NCBI RefSeq assembly: GCF_964340395.1
Contig: NC_135549.1
Span: 29,854,832-29,918,831, forward strand
Direction of reading: 5' to 3'
DNA from: Glandiceps talaboti
Lineage: Eukaryota; Hemichordata; Enteropneusta; Spengelidae
Length of the DNA: 64,000 bases
The position numbers and the translations under genes are program-made. The notes beneath the pieces were generated by a model that made no database searches, was not told the DNA's origin, and saw only the letters and a list, made by a program, of their open reading frames with translations. Numbering within the stretch: position 1 is the stretch's first letter; every line of letters starts with the position of its first letter. Of the stretch, positions 11,315 to 22,763 are shown piece after piece.

Positions 11315-13042
11315 GTACTTTAGTGGGTTTATTATCGAAAGATGACACTCCAGTTACAACTCGTACAATTTTGACGTGACATATTTAAACTTGCCCCCAC
11401 ACTACCTACAGACAACATTGACCACTAATTAAACAGATACAATGTCTTTTTTAAGTAATTGACCAATTTTTAGTGAATACACATTTGGTTATTTAATGAA
11501 AAAATGTCCCAGTCACAGCTAGTGCAGGTTTAAGCTATCTATCTCACCAGACGTCTTCAGTAAAATGTCAATTATAATTGTCCACTTGTCAATGTGAATC
11601 AATTATTCCCATTTCATTTGGTCATACATTTTTCATGTTTTCTTCAGGCGCATTTCATTTATATTTATATTCATTTTGAATAGTATCGCGTGATAAAATG
11701 ACCGTCACCTTAGCAACCACACTACAGACCACTTTTGAATATATATGGCACACCGCCCTACAAAGTACTGACAACGGTAACTATGTGTTTGCATATTGTT
11801 CTCAACGAGACGCGTAATATAGTTCCTGCGTTGGTGAGAGTTGATCAACAGCGCCATCTCGCAACTAATGAGTTACATTTATTGGGGCGGATCATTCCTC
11901 TCTATAGCATCCCGTCTATAAACGGCAGATGATGAATAGCAATACGTCATCGATATTGGAAATCGACCAATTTCTTGAATAATTATGAAATCTATATAAA
12001 TATACAGCTAATAGAATACGTGGATGTATGAAGAAGGGAACTGGGTCACATCTAAACATATCAATGCCTATTTGTTGTTTGTTTACTAATGACACTGAAA
12101 TCGCCATTTCAAGAAGACCCATAGTCTTCTCTTTTTAAAATTGCTATCATAATTTGTTTTGTGTTTGGAAACAAGAGAAATGTGAATTTTACCTAAAAAA
12201 TTAATCGACTTTCAAAAATGATACTGTTCTCTATACAACTGAAGACTATGATAGAAAAATCGGCATTAAAGCAAGTGGGAGAAAACCTTTCCAGATTAAA
12301 CCTAGTAAAATTCACGTGTGAAATTTTCTCAGCTCATGTGACTGCATTTAGCTTCCTTCCTTTTTGTATACTTGACTTTTGTGTCTACCTGTTGTTTGCA
12401 TACTATCATTTCTTTAGCCCCCGCAGCTGCGTGACTGGTCTATCATTCTCTTGGTAATGGTGAAATACACGGATATTTTATGTATCCCATGGGCCCATGG
12501 CGCTATATTTCTATGTAGTCCTTATACATATACATATTATAACAACAACAAATCCGCCAACGTGTTCAAATATATATATTTCTAACGCCTTTATAATATT
12601 GAAATTCTTGTCTGACGTTAACCCTCCGCAGACTGTTAATATCACTTCCCCATTATCTTGTTTTTCATGTTACTTATCCAAGTTGAGAATGCAGTACACG
12701 AATCCCTTCTACGTGATTACATCTCCTTGTTCTTAACAATAGGCATTGATCATTGGTATATAGAAAGTGTTACGCACACGGACAACATGTTTATCTCTAT
12801 GGAACCTGGATGACATTTCAATGGGGAGAAATTGAACACTCTCGTATTTCTTTTCTCAGTGCAGTAAAATTGGATTGCATATATTCTCTAAGGCCTCCAG
12901 ACCTACTAATCTTTTACATGATGTAATATAGAGGATGGGGATGTGCATGCAGGTATATACACCTAGCAATACTCGCCGGCAAGGAGAATGTTGACTATGA
13001 ACAATTTTCTTTAATTTAATTAGCAAACTATGGAGCACTTAG
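11315..13042. other. Non-coding stretch, nothing recognised
   Basis: Unique sequence with a 14-bp perfect palindrome (CCATGGGCCCATGG) near 12487. No supported exon. Confidence 0.5.
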
Positions 13043-13284
13043 GGGAATGCTCTGAAGCTATATAAACTTAGGTCAAGGTTACAACTGAGGCAGAACTTTT
13101 ACAGCCAGCGTGTTGCAAACTAATGGAATGAATGACCTGATTGTGTGGTGACTTCGAGAACAACCAACGTTTTCAAGGCAAATTTGGATCGTTATTGGAC
13201 AGACATGGAGCATATCAAATCTAAGTAAGCTTGTTATCAACCCATTAATCTCAAACTCAAACTCGAATTCAAACTCAAAGTCAA
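13043..13284 (+). pseudogene. LINE reverse transcriptase C-terminus relic with 3' tail
   Basis: One frame from 13043 to a TAA at 13226-13228 reads as the extreme C-terminus of a CR1/L2-group ORF2 protein. The pattern is LKLYK…RQNFYSQRVAN-[stop]-WNE-[stop]-PD, then VVTSRTTNVFKANLDRYW, then a short acidic/basic end. Two in-frame stops (TAA for a probable Lys, TGA for a probable Leu) show it is dead. A short (TCAAAC)n-like tail at 13249-13284 fits the 3' end of a non-LTR retrotransposon. Everything 5' of about 13040 is missing or frameshifted, so this is a 5'-truncated copy. The group assignment comes from remembered family pattern. Confidence 0.7.
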
Positions 13285-13839
13285 TACCAGATACTTAGAA
13301 GGTACAATAGCAAACTTTTAAAGTATATGAAAAGTGATTGAACAAAATATAACAAATAACAGCTCTTGATTTTATTTTCTTATATTTTTTTTTATATTTC
13401 GCTAATAAAAAATGCAACATTTCTACAAAAACTTTGGGTAAAAATTTTTGTTTTGTATATTCACTTGTAAAGTGTAAGTTTTGAAAAAGATAACCAAAAT
13501 TTGAAGATTATGATGTAAAATTTATCACATTTGCTCAGAAAATAAAAATACAAAATAGATCGGAAGGTGTTGAATTAAACATGTGCTGGCAATTTGTGGT
13601 CTTAAGTATGATCCGAGCGTTCCTTTTTTAATATGGTGAAATCTAATTGAAATGTATACATCATTAAAAACAATTCAGATATGTTAATAAGCAGGTTTTA
13701 GTTACAGGTAGTGCGAAATAAAAATCGAATTTTTGGAAGTGCGCCGACATACAACAGACGTATGTATATAGGCAATATTTTATGTTTACGTCGCCGAGTC
13801 TGTAGTCTGCTGTGTCGTCAGTTCATTTCCGTTTTCTCT

Positions 13840-13882
13840 CCCCCCCCCCCCAAAAAAAAATATATATATATATATATATATC
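13840..13882. repeat. Poly-C/poly-A/(TA)n low-complexity run
   Basis: Ten C, then nine A, then about ten TA units. Confidence 0.9.
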
Positions 13883-14019
13883 AACACAAGTCACGTTCCG
13901 TTTATGACCTATCTCATCCTTAACACAATTTTGTCTCACAATCAGCAATCGAAGACATGAAGTTACCCCTATTTTTTCCGCTAATACACTGAATAGACAC
14001 ATAATCATGTTCATGAAAC

Positions 14020-14025
14020 TTTATT
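14020..14025 (-). terminator. Candidate poly(A) signal of the GPCR gene
   Basis: TTTATT on the plus strand is AATAAA on the minus strand, about 650 nt downstream of the receptor stop codon. An ATTAAA variant lies near 14559-14564. Position and motif only. Confidence 0.4.
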
Positions 14026-14676
14026 TTATAACAATGGCTTGCATTCCGGGCAAGAAAAAAAACATACACAGGAATTGTCACCCGAATGCACGAATTTGTA
14101 AATGTCCAAAGATGTAAAAAGCATTCTACAATTGTAAATAACTAGTGACAGGTTTAAACGATTTCCAATTATATCAAATCAATTCATAGTGTTGTAATAG
14201 TGCTGCTGCCAGATCTCTTGTAACGCAACTGTTCAATCACATCAAAGAGTACAATTGACACGGGAAGGCTAATAAAGGCAACGTTAACGATTTCAAGGTA
14301 TTGTTCGGAAACATCGATAATTCACTGCATGTGGTGTACCGTCCTTAACCCAATAGTACGCATGCCATCTGCCAGTCCTTATCACTGTTTACCGTACTAG
14401 GCTATCGCAGCGAAATTAAGGCCACGTTTTATAGCTTCTTCGTTTACCGATCTTTTTACCAGTATGAAAATATCAAAATAAAACGTAATCCAAGACGTAC
14501 AAATTATGTGGGCTTCGTGTGGAAAGAGTAAAAGTACATGGACAGATATAAAGATATTTTAATGAGTGCTAGAATGCAATCATCCCAACAACGTCAAACA
14601 TGTTATAAATTTACGACTGTTCATTTGAGTGGGCAAAACTGTTTAACCGTGATTGACAGGTACTCAATTAGAAATG

Positions 14677-16965
14677 TCACAACATAGGAGGTAAGAGTGG
14701 TACTGACTTTGTTTTTCTACAACAGCGGCTAAGAAGTTTGCTTTTCAAGGATTTTCGGAATTTCACATTGCACATAGCGTAAAGGAAAGTGTTACACAGT
14801 GAGTTTAAGTAGCCAAGATAAACTGCGACTTGTAATAATAAGTAATTATGCCAACGTGGGCAAATGGCTATTACTACCACCTGTACAAAGTAAGGTAGCC
14901 AACACAACAGGAAACATGCCATGATGATACCGAGTTGTTTTGCGGCCTTTGCCTGTTGTGATAGCTGCATCCTCGTACTGCTACCCCTGCCTCCATTTGA
15001 ACCTGAAATGGACGAACTAAACGAGCTTCTAGAGAAACTAACCGAACGCAATTTTGCATGCACAACTCCCGGAACCGAAATTCTGCGACGTCCTCTTGAT
15101 TCTAAAAGTTTGGGATGGGAAAAGCTTCTAGGTTTGCCACCTTGCGCAGGATTTTCAGATATACTACTTATGACCGAATCCATTGAATGTTCGCTGGGTA
15201 GTGAATGTGTGCCCATTGTCACAAATCGACGATTCATTTCAAATAAATTCGTTTCACTTTTCACGTTGCGAGAAAACTTACGAGATGTATCACCGCCACT
15301 TGGAGATTTGTCAAATGTATGGTTTTTCAAACTCGATGTCAGTGGTACATTCTTGCTTTGGATGCCGTTCGGTACACGTGGCAACCACACCGAATAATCC
15401 TTTTGTTTGAATGGCATCTTTAGGAACGTCGATCGTGGACAGTGTCGCTTCACCGGTTTAAAATACACCGTGACATCACCCGGCAATGTATTCTTTTCAT
15501 CCACAAAGACATCGTCGTCGTCGTTTTCTTCCTGACTGTTACACGTATCCTCATCGCCTCCCACTCTCTCATCAGTCCTCTCCTTTGGCACGTTAATGAT
15601 GATCGGATCACTTTCACTGTCTTTTTCTGTTGATTCCGGTCGTATCTTTTCCTCTTCGGGCAGGTCATTGAATATCTGAACGTCTGGTATTAACGGCAGT
15701 TGACTTAAAATATCATAGTGGTTGCTATCATTTTGTAGGACTGTCATTTTCTCATTTTGGTTGATTTCTGCGATTATATTTATTTCTGATTCTTGTCTGA
15801 TATTGTTCTCGTCGGTACGTCTGACCCGAGGACTCGAACTTTCGTTATTCACAACTTGACAAGGTGACAGCTTTATCGAGTGTTGTTGTTCCGCGGGGTT
15901 CTCTTCTTCGCTAATTTCTTGAAGTTCGTTGATGCTAGAATAACATCTTACCATTTTGGCGCCCCCATCGTATCTAACAAGTCCATTCAGCTTCACCTTG
16001 TCACTTTTTTGCCTAGACTTTCGATAAAGAGCACGAAGTTTCTCAAGTTCCTGTAGGGAAAGTGCTGGCAGCTCACTGTTCTTTCTCGATATAGTACTTC
16101 CGATACTTGAGCGCCCCACAGCGAGCTTTGAACGCCGGTGAATTTCGACAAATATTCGAATATAAATTCCAAACATAACAAACAACGGTATGAAAAAGAT
16201 AATAATTGCACTGGTAGCCATTAGCCATGCGCTGGTCCCAAAAATCACGAAATGACTGCGACCCGTTATCGGTACGTCCGGAAAAAAGGTTGTCCAACCT
16301 ATAGAAGGTATTAATACCCACACCGTTGTAAATCCCCATGTGGCTAGAATCTGAAGAAACGCTCTTCTCTTCGTTCTTTTTCTCATGTACCGAATGGGAG
16401 ACGTAATCGACCAAAATCTGTCCAAGTTCAACATCACCTGATTAAGAATAGTTGCCGAAGAAAATAAATAATCAGCGGCAATCCAAACATTGCGCAAAGA
16501 ATACCTGAGAGAATCGTACTCAATGCCCGCAGACGCAGTTGGTAGGTATGTGAACACATTGAATGGCAGGGCGAAAAGTCCCACTAATAAATCGGAGACC
16601 GCCAAACTGACGATGAAACAGTTGCCGACCGTGTGTAGGGATTTCTCGACACGCACCGTATGGATTACGAGCGCATTTCCACACACAATTAAAAAACTCA
16701 ATACGAGTATACATACGGAAATGATGATACCGGCAACAGGGGAGACATCCTCGCCAATCATTTCCGAAGTTGTCATACTCGTCTCCGAACTCCAAATTGT
16801 AATATTGTTTGATTCCATGGTTGTCCCCAGTGTCGTAGATAATATTAGCTTAGACATGGTTTGCAGTGGCTCAGGCACATAACGCATCGATGTAATAGTA
16901 AACGCCGAGTCTGTTCGATTTATCCTATTGTAAAAGTCTGTTTCTGCGAGTTGCACAGCTTTCAT
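14677..16965 (-). CDS. Histamine H1-like (biogenic amine class A) GPCR, atypical
   Basis: A single-exon frame of 762 codons from ATG 16965. An ATG with better context (AAACCATGTC) lies in frame at 16857. The frame stays open upstream to a candidate 3' splice site at about 16987, so a 5' intron is possible. Numbering from 16965: N-terminus with sequons NRT (16) and NIT (54); TM1 78-104 with GN; TM2 114-140 with LAVSD; TM3 158-184 with W3.28 and the amine-anchoring Asp 165; TM5 244-273; intracellular loop 3 of about 396 residues (274-670) with an acidic patch at 469-490; TM6 672-702 with KAAKQLG before it and CWLPYF inside; TM7 707-731; helix 8 ending in Cys-Cys (748-749), a likely palmitoylation site. 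KAAKQLG-IMA-F-LCW-PYF and LGY-NS are H1-like. Oddities: Arg 158 (codon CGC) at the conserved Cys 3.25, no Cys in ECL2, NTFLY for NPxxY, and DRF for DRY. The ligand cannot be assigned. A muscarinic-like or orphan amine receptor is the alternative. Confidence 0.92.
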   Translation of the reverse strand: MKAVQLAETDFYNRINRTDSAFTITSMRYVPEPLQTMSKLILSTTLGTTMESNNITIWSSETSMTTSEMIGEDVSPVAGIIISVCILVLSFLIVCGNALVIHTVRVEKSLHTVGNCFIVSLAVSDLLVGLFALPFNVFTYLPTASAGIEYDSLRYSLRNVWIAADYLFSSATILNQVMLNLDRFWSITSPIRYMRKRTKRRAFLQILATWGFTTVWVLIPSIGWTTFFPDVPITGRSHFVIFGTSAWLMATSAIIIFFIPLFVMFGIYIRIFVEIHRRSKLAVGRSSIGSTISRKNSELPALSLQELEKLRALYRKSRQKSDKVKLNGLVRYDGGAKMVRCYSSINELQEISEEENPAEQQHSIKLSPCQVVNNESSSPRVRRTDENNIRQESEINIIAEINQNEKMTVLQNDSNHYDILSQLPLIPDVQIFNDLPEEEKIRPESTEKDSESDPIIINVPKERTDERVGGDEDTCNSQEENDDDDVFVDEKNTLPGDVTVYFKPVKRHCPRSTFLKMPFKQKDYSVWLPRVPNGIQSKNVPLTSSLKNHTFDKSPSGGDTSRKFSRNVKSETNLFEMNRRFVTMGTHSLPSEHSMDSVISSISENPAQGGKPRSFSHPKLLESRGRRRISVPGVVHAKLRSVSFSRSSFSSSISGSNGGRGSSTRMQLSQQAKAAKQLGIIMACFLLCWLPYFVQVVVIAICPRWHNYLLLQVAVYLGYLNSLCNTFLYAMCNVKFRKSLKSKLLSRCCRKTKSVPLLPPML

Positions 16966-16986
16966 TCGACTGATAGATGTGAGTTC

Positions 16987-16989
16987 CTG
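16987..16989 (-). other. Candidate 3' splice site upstream of the GPCR ATG
   Basis: The minus strand reads …ACGATTTACAG then GAACTCACATC, seven codons before the first in-frame ATG. A donor-like CTTGGTGAGATTT lies just upstream, near 17066. If used, the receptor mRNA has a short 5' intron. Motif evidence only. Confidence 0.25.
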
Positions 16990-17029
16990 TAAATCGTATA
17001 GTAAATATATACACTGATTCTTCACTCAT

Positions 17030-18530
17030 TTGCGAGCTCGATTATTTAAAATCTCACCAAGTCGCAAAGTAATATTGAAGATGACATTTCCTCGGAGTGT
17101 AACGGAGTTGTATGCGACGCAATGAACATTCACTTTATGATGAAACTGTGCGCTGTTACAACCGGTCCCACACACATAATTACGCATATTTCACATTCAC
17201 GTTGTAGTTTGAAGTCTCTGCGAAGCGTGTATGATATTTAACAGTTCCCTCGTATATACACATATGATATGCCCAATATATGCATCCCATACACCATTCC
17301 AGTAAATGCGTTCTGCAAAATGCATATTGATTGTGATGGTAGTGGACCACAGGTCTCAGCGTCAGCTGTGTGTATTATGAACTAAAGATAATTGGCATGC
17401 CGTCTATATATATCGGAACACTTCAGCATTGATGGAACAGCATCCTGGGTATACACACGGATCTCGACTCCTGAGTGAGGTAAAATAAATTTGCATTTTA
17501 ATGATCTCGGCATACAATGTATTTGTTTATGTTGACCTTACGTCGCATTACAGGTTGTCAAAAATACTACAATGGCTTATTAACGAAATTATATCAAATC
17601 TTGACGTGTGAAGCAATCATGTAACATGTCTTAAAATTGCGAATAATTTTTCGTCATTGAAAATCACATTATCACTCGTGTTGTTATGTTGATGTAGATC
17701 GTGTAAGGCTAGCAAGAAGAAATTTTATGCATGAATGTTAGTCTTGTAGAAGAATCGAGAATTTATAATGCATATATAACTGACATATGTTATTACGTTA
17801 TATCAACTATAATCTACAGCGGTTTACCGCGATTCGAAGATCAGTAGAATTGTATTTGGCCATTGCACACGCTAGAATAATACAAGAACACGAACGCATG
17901 TCGTACAGTGTACCATACAACTTCATTACACACTACTTTGTAATATGAAAGACTTTCGTGACTAACCGGAAGAGGACTAAATGAGATATATCGAGTGAAT
18001 CATTAAGGAATTTTTCGAGCCATTGGTGGTAGGTTTAATAGATATAGATATAGGATGAATACAGTCATTGGAGTGTCACCCCCTGACACTGAGAAATGAA
18101 TCATGCATTGTTGAACCTTTTTAGAGTAATAATTGCAAATACACGGAAACCAATCACCGATACGTTCTGATTCCGAGGGCTGTCCATTTAATGTTTCGTG
18201 CCAGGTTCATTATTTCACCAATATTGTTTTACCTTCTAATTAATTGAAGGTTATCTCTAAGGCGATTTTTTTAAATTGAGTTTTGGTTTTATTTTTATTC
18301 ACGGATCGTCAAGTATATATTTTCATTCGGAATATAATTTCATGTTTGCGTTCACTGTGCATGATACACGTAAACATAAGCTGGTTGCATGTTGACTGAC
18401 ATCGCCTTGCTTGTATATAATCAAGTATTGGCGATTGCGGTGGAATTTTTTTGTAAATAGAGACATGGAAGAATGGGGACACTACGTTTATCTAAATCTT
18501 AAATGGTTACATAAAACTCGTCTAGTATTG
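17030..18530. other. GPCR upstream region, no element recognised
   Basis: This would contain the receptor promoter. TATATA-like strings occur (for example near 17407), but none can be tied to a start site. Confidence 0.4.
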
Positions 18531-18619
18531 TATTTGATAGCCTTAATGTTTCAACATTAAGGCTATTGTGGTGGCCTATTGTTCCTGAATAAATTATTAT
18601 TATTATTATATTTGATAGC
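18531..18619 (+). mobile_element. 5'-truncated retro-insertion with 11-bp target-site duplication
   Basis: The 11-mer TATTTGATAGC occurs at 18531-18541 and again at 18609-18619. It brackets a ~67-bp insert that ends in GAATAAATTATTATTATT, a LINE/SINE-style tail. The 5' side forms a perfect 14-bp hairpin (ATAGCCTTAATGTT, loop TC, 18537-18566) that includes part of the target duplication. This is the expected structure of a very short, 5'-truncated target-primed insertion. The source element is unknown. Confidence 0.65.
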
Positions 18620-18902
18620 ATGTCAACCTGTGCCTTTAACTGACTATGGGATCTCTCTATATCATTGACAGGTTTATGCAAATTACACATTTTCTGTACA
18701 ATTCTAGTGTCAACTGCATTTTCTGGATGCGCCCACAAATTGCGTCATCGAATGATATATCTGGTTCACCTCACTGTTTTTTTCACTCACTTTGTAATTT
18801 TTGATTGTTTTGATATTTTGCCACATATGTTATGGTTACTAGCAATTATTAAATATGTTTTAATAAGTAGAATCAGATATGTACTTCTTCATAGGAAAAT
18901 AG

Positions 18903-18945
18903 GAAACAAAAACAACAACAACAACAACAACACACAAACAAACAA
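18903..18945. repeat. (AAC)n/(ACAA)n microsatellite
   Basis: AACAACAAC units turning into ACAAACAA. Confidence 0.85.
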
Positions 18946-19002
18946 AACGTTCGCATTGATTCGTGTCTCTTCGGTGTTCAAGTTATTGATTTCGTTGTTG
19001 CT

Positions 19003-19045
19003 GTTTTGTTGTTGTTGTTGTTGTTGTTGATGATGATGATGATGA

Positions 19046-19133
<88 letters not shown>
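19003..19133. repeat. (TTG)n-(ATG)n-(TTG)n-(ATG)n microsatellite
   Basis: Alternating GTT and GAT trinucleotide blocks. They create poly-His/poly-Gln/poly-Asn frames that are not genes. Confidence 0.95.
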
Positions 19134-19134
<1 letters not shown>

Positions 19135-20950
19135 TTTCTGTTGTGTGACGTAAATATTGCTCTCATTAGACCCCTCAACTGATACGGAAAAAAGCTCATA
19201 ACTTGTAAGACTGAAATACTGCAAGTTGTAATAGATCTGTTGTACGGAAGGTTAACTATCTATACTGCCTTATGTTCACGCTCTGGAGTATTGGCTGTTG
19301 AATGGAGCATGCGATCAAACTGACATGTATCTGATTAAAATACGAGGTGAACTCTAGAAACTATTGTACGCTATCGGAATTTACAGTGTTGTAAAATAAA
19401 TTACATAGACAAGTGTCGACATCTGTGAACCTGACCCAGGTCATCATTGCCACCCTTACTACTAATAGTCAATGAAGTGTACGAGAGATTGGTATTCCCC
19501 AAGAAGTGTTTGCGATACAAGCGCCAAAACACAACTTAATTGATTTAATAACGATGATAGTTGCAAAGCAAAAACACCTACGAATTATACAATGCATCGT
19601 GCCAACGTTAACGATTTGAACAACCGAATAATCATGACCAAATTACATCAGTGAAGCGTCTTACTTTGAAATAGGGAGGTCAAGGGTTAAGCAACTCGCA
19701 CATGTGCAAGTGACAGCAGACGATCGTATGTGGTCCCTGATGTTAAACATGATGATTAAACTCATCCACTGGAGCATGCTGCCCAATCACATTTACTTTA
19801 TTCTTTCGTTCCTTTTCGATTTTTTGAGTTCATCCAAAGGTTAATTTGTTTCACTTGTGAAATTTCATTTCAGTTAAGTCAGAAGCGAGGTGGCTGCAAC
19901 CAATTAAAACATTGAAAGCATTTTGCCAATAAACTATTTGAATACAAAATCGTTTTCTTAAAATATTTGTACATCTCAACCTCTCGATTAATTGCGATCA
20001 TTATAATGGTCGCCATCTATGTGAAAAGTCTCTCAATTGAAGAATGAACAGTCATTACATGTCCCCACGCTGAACTGATGTGTTTCTAGTGTCTGTAAGC
20101 ATATGGTACAAGAAGAGTTGGAAATATCTAGCTGCGAACGTGGTTACATGTTCTTTCAATCAAAACCTAGTAGTCTAGATCTGTTCGTGCCTAAGTCAGA
20201 AGGTTTGTTTTCACCTTTGTATTTAGTAATAAGAATATTCATTGTTTATTTTGAAAAACAAAAGGGGGAAATCACTAACAAGAAATGAAGAATAGAATAA
20301 AGGCAAATTTATTTACCCCTAGGCCCTCCAGAGTACTATTAACATATGCAATAGAGGTTTAGGGAAATGTCACAAATATCGTAAGGTAATTTTAGCATAC
20401 GTGTTCACCAAATCTCAATTACATCACATTGAATATGGCATATGCCTCGTTGAATATACAAAATAGGGTTGCGCAACTCCTACATATACTCCTTCATGGA
20501 AAAGATAGGGAAACTTATTGTCCGCCACTACACGTAAATGTCGAATCTATCATACAGATGACATTTTCGAAAGGTCGCTGTAAGCGAGCTCGCACTGTGG
20601 TGATCTTTCCATTTACAATAAATACAGCAGCCCTGTCTTTCGTATGTTGGACTCCGGAGAGCCCGAGGTAGGAAAACTTCGTGCGTAAACGAATTTAGAA
20701 GTGTTATTTTCTATCAAGTATACATCGTAAAACAAGATAGGGGAACAATATAGAAACCAACGGTACTGACGTTTTCACTTTTGAATGTGACTGCAGACGG
20801 CCCTAAATCTCCCGGGTTGGTAAAATCACCACATCAGCACGCATTCACGACCACAATAACAATAATTAGCATGTTATGGTGATGAAGAGGGGTTTCAACA
20901 TAGTTGCGAATGTTTCATTCTACTTGTAATATATCAATCGAATCTTGTAT
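19134..20950. other. Non-coding stretch, nothing recognised
   Basis: Unique sequence. An 80-codon frame at 20429-20671 has no recognisable family and no splice support. Confidence 0.45.
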
Positions 20951-21039
20951 GTGTTTTAGAAAAAGAAAATAGACTTTAAAAAAAAATCCGCAAGTTTGCT
21001 GTACCTGTTTTGTAGCCCAAGAAAGAGGATGTGTGTTGA

Positions 21040-21180
21040 GTAAACTTGTTTCCCAAAACTTTGTTTGTTTGCCTTTTTTTCAAATTTTTATTTGTTTTAT
21101 TTTCAAAAATTTGTTTATTTTCCTTTTTTTCAAAACTTTATTTGATTATTTTTTATCTCTTTATTTCCCAAACTTTGAAG
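21040..21180. repeat. T-rich degenerate tandem low-complexity DNA
   Basis: Repeating blocks of the type TTTCCCAAAACTTTGTTTG and CCTTTTTTTCAAA recur about every 60 bp. Confidence 0.5.
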
Positions 21181-21498
21181 ATTGTTGTAAACACAGAAAC
21201 GTGTTATAGTGTGTGAGATGCCACGACGGAAGGACACGACCAATCACCGTGAATTAACGAGGAATCATGTCATGGACCTTTAGCTATGGACAAACATATA
21301 CACATACTATCATTCTAGACAGAATATATTACAAAAATTACAAATATGACCGACCATAACCTCAACTATAATATTACATATTTGATATCAAGTCAACCAT
21401 CTTAGAGCATATATCACTGCTAATGAAATAATAACAGGTCGGTGATAATCGATGCCTACGGTCCGAGAAGTATTCATAGGATTCTTTTACCCTGTCCT

Positions 21499-21522
21499 CT
21501 GTAAAGTTTCGAATGTGAATAA

Positions 21523-21604
<82 letters not shown>

Positions 21605-21622
21605 TCTCTCTCTCTCTCTCTC
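21499..21622. repeat. Shared motif followed by (CT)n
   Basis: A 37-bp motif (CTGTAAAGTTTCGAATGTGA…AAGTT) matches 7771-7803 except for a 6-bp TCGAAT-type duplication in the first copy. It is followed directly by about 43 CT units with one CA interruption. Confidence 0.85.
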
Positions 21623-22720
21623 TTAAATGATTAAGTAAACACCGTCTTACATCACCTCAGTAATAAATTCAAATCCCGCTTGCTTCCCAACTATATTTGA
21701 AATATAGTATTTGCTTACTGTATGACATTTCACGCCAAATTAATTTCTCACAGTTTAAGTCTTTGTGATATCAAGCACACTTACTGAGATTTACTGCGTT
21801 GAAATAAAAATAAATACGAGAACTAACCGTGTACTGAATCAATAATCAAATTAGGCTATTTGAATTTACAGACGAATTATATACGTCTGTAAATGAGTGA
21901 TTCGTAACGACTACTCACCAATTATCCTTCTTTTAAAAAAAGACAGTTTTTCATTGTGTTTAGATTCGTGCGTCTGTTTGGGAACGACTTTGGGAAACGT
22001 GAGCACGTTGAACGTGACTCAGCTTGTTTTCATGGTTATTCCCCGGTGGCAACTGTATCCTTCAAGTGTCGGCAATGAATATGTAGCAAAGTTCAAAAGT
22101 TATGTTTTCTTCCTTTGTATAGATACATTTTTTTTTGGAACTCCACAAGTTTTTTCGTCTATGTCAAGGTCATGTTTGTTTAGTCATGGTACAGCTTAAT
22201 ACATTTCTACTTGTGGTAATAATGATTGGTATCCTGCCAAAGCACTACATTGTACATAGATTGGAATGTTACCGTGTTCTGAGACTGCTATACATTCCAA
22301 TGTACGGACGCACCATATTATAGTAGTCGGGTCTCTTTTCAACACTTTGCGGAGAGTAATGAGTATGTGAATACTTTGGCCAGCAAGCAGTAACTTCCAT
22401 TTTCAGGGAGAAAAGAGAGAACACTCGTGTTGAAAGACAGGCTGCCAAGATTGTATTACGAAGAAAGGCAAAGTTTTCTTGTTTAATTTCTCTCTTTTTC
22501 GTTCAAATCAGCGATTCTACTGTCCCAAATGAGAGATAATAGGTAGCGTTAAGCTCACTCGTCGTGAAATCTATATCCTTCTATTGTAATTGCTTGCATC
22601 TGAGATTATATGCCTCGGTAAACACCAGATTTGCACAACTCCCCAATGTTTCAACAGCCCGGTAGTCTTGACAACGTGAATACGAAATAAACCCAAGTGT
22701 TTTTATAGAAATTTTCACCA
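21623..22720. other. Non-coding stretch, nothing recognised
   Basis: Unique sequence without a supported gene. Confidence 0.5.
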
Positions 22721-22763
22721 TTCAACTGCATCATATATACATAGATACGGAGATCTACGAAAT
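22721..22763. repeat. Dispersed repeat copy 1 (pairs with 23459)
   Basis: TTCAACTGCATCATATA…GGAGATCTACGAAATG is similar in order and spacing to 23459-23502. Imperfect, about 40 bp. Confidence 0.45.

Noticed and set aside
14921-15397. 158-codon plus-strand open frame and several other frames inside 14.7-17.0 kb
   Set aside because: They lie antisense or out of frame to the GPCR, whose seven-helix protein is unmistakable. No independent family resemblance.
18889-19224. Poly-His/poly-Gln frame of 111 codons
   Set aside because: It is the GTT/GAT trinucleotide microsatellite read in one frame, with no flanking domain.
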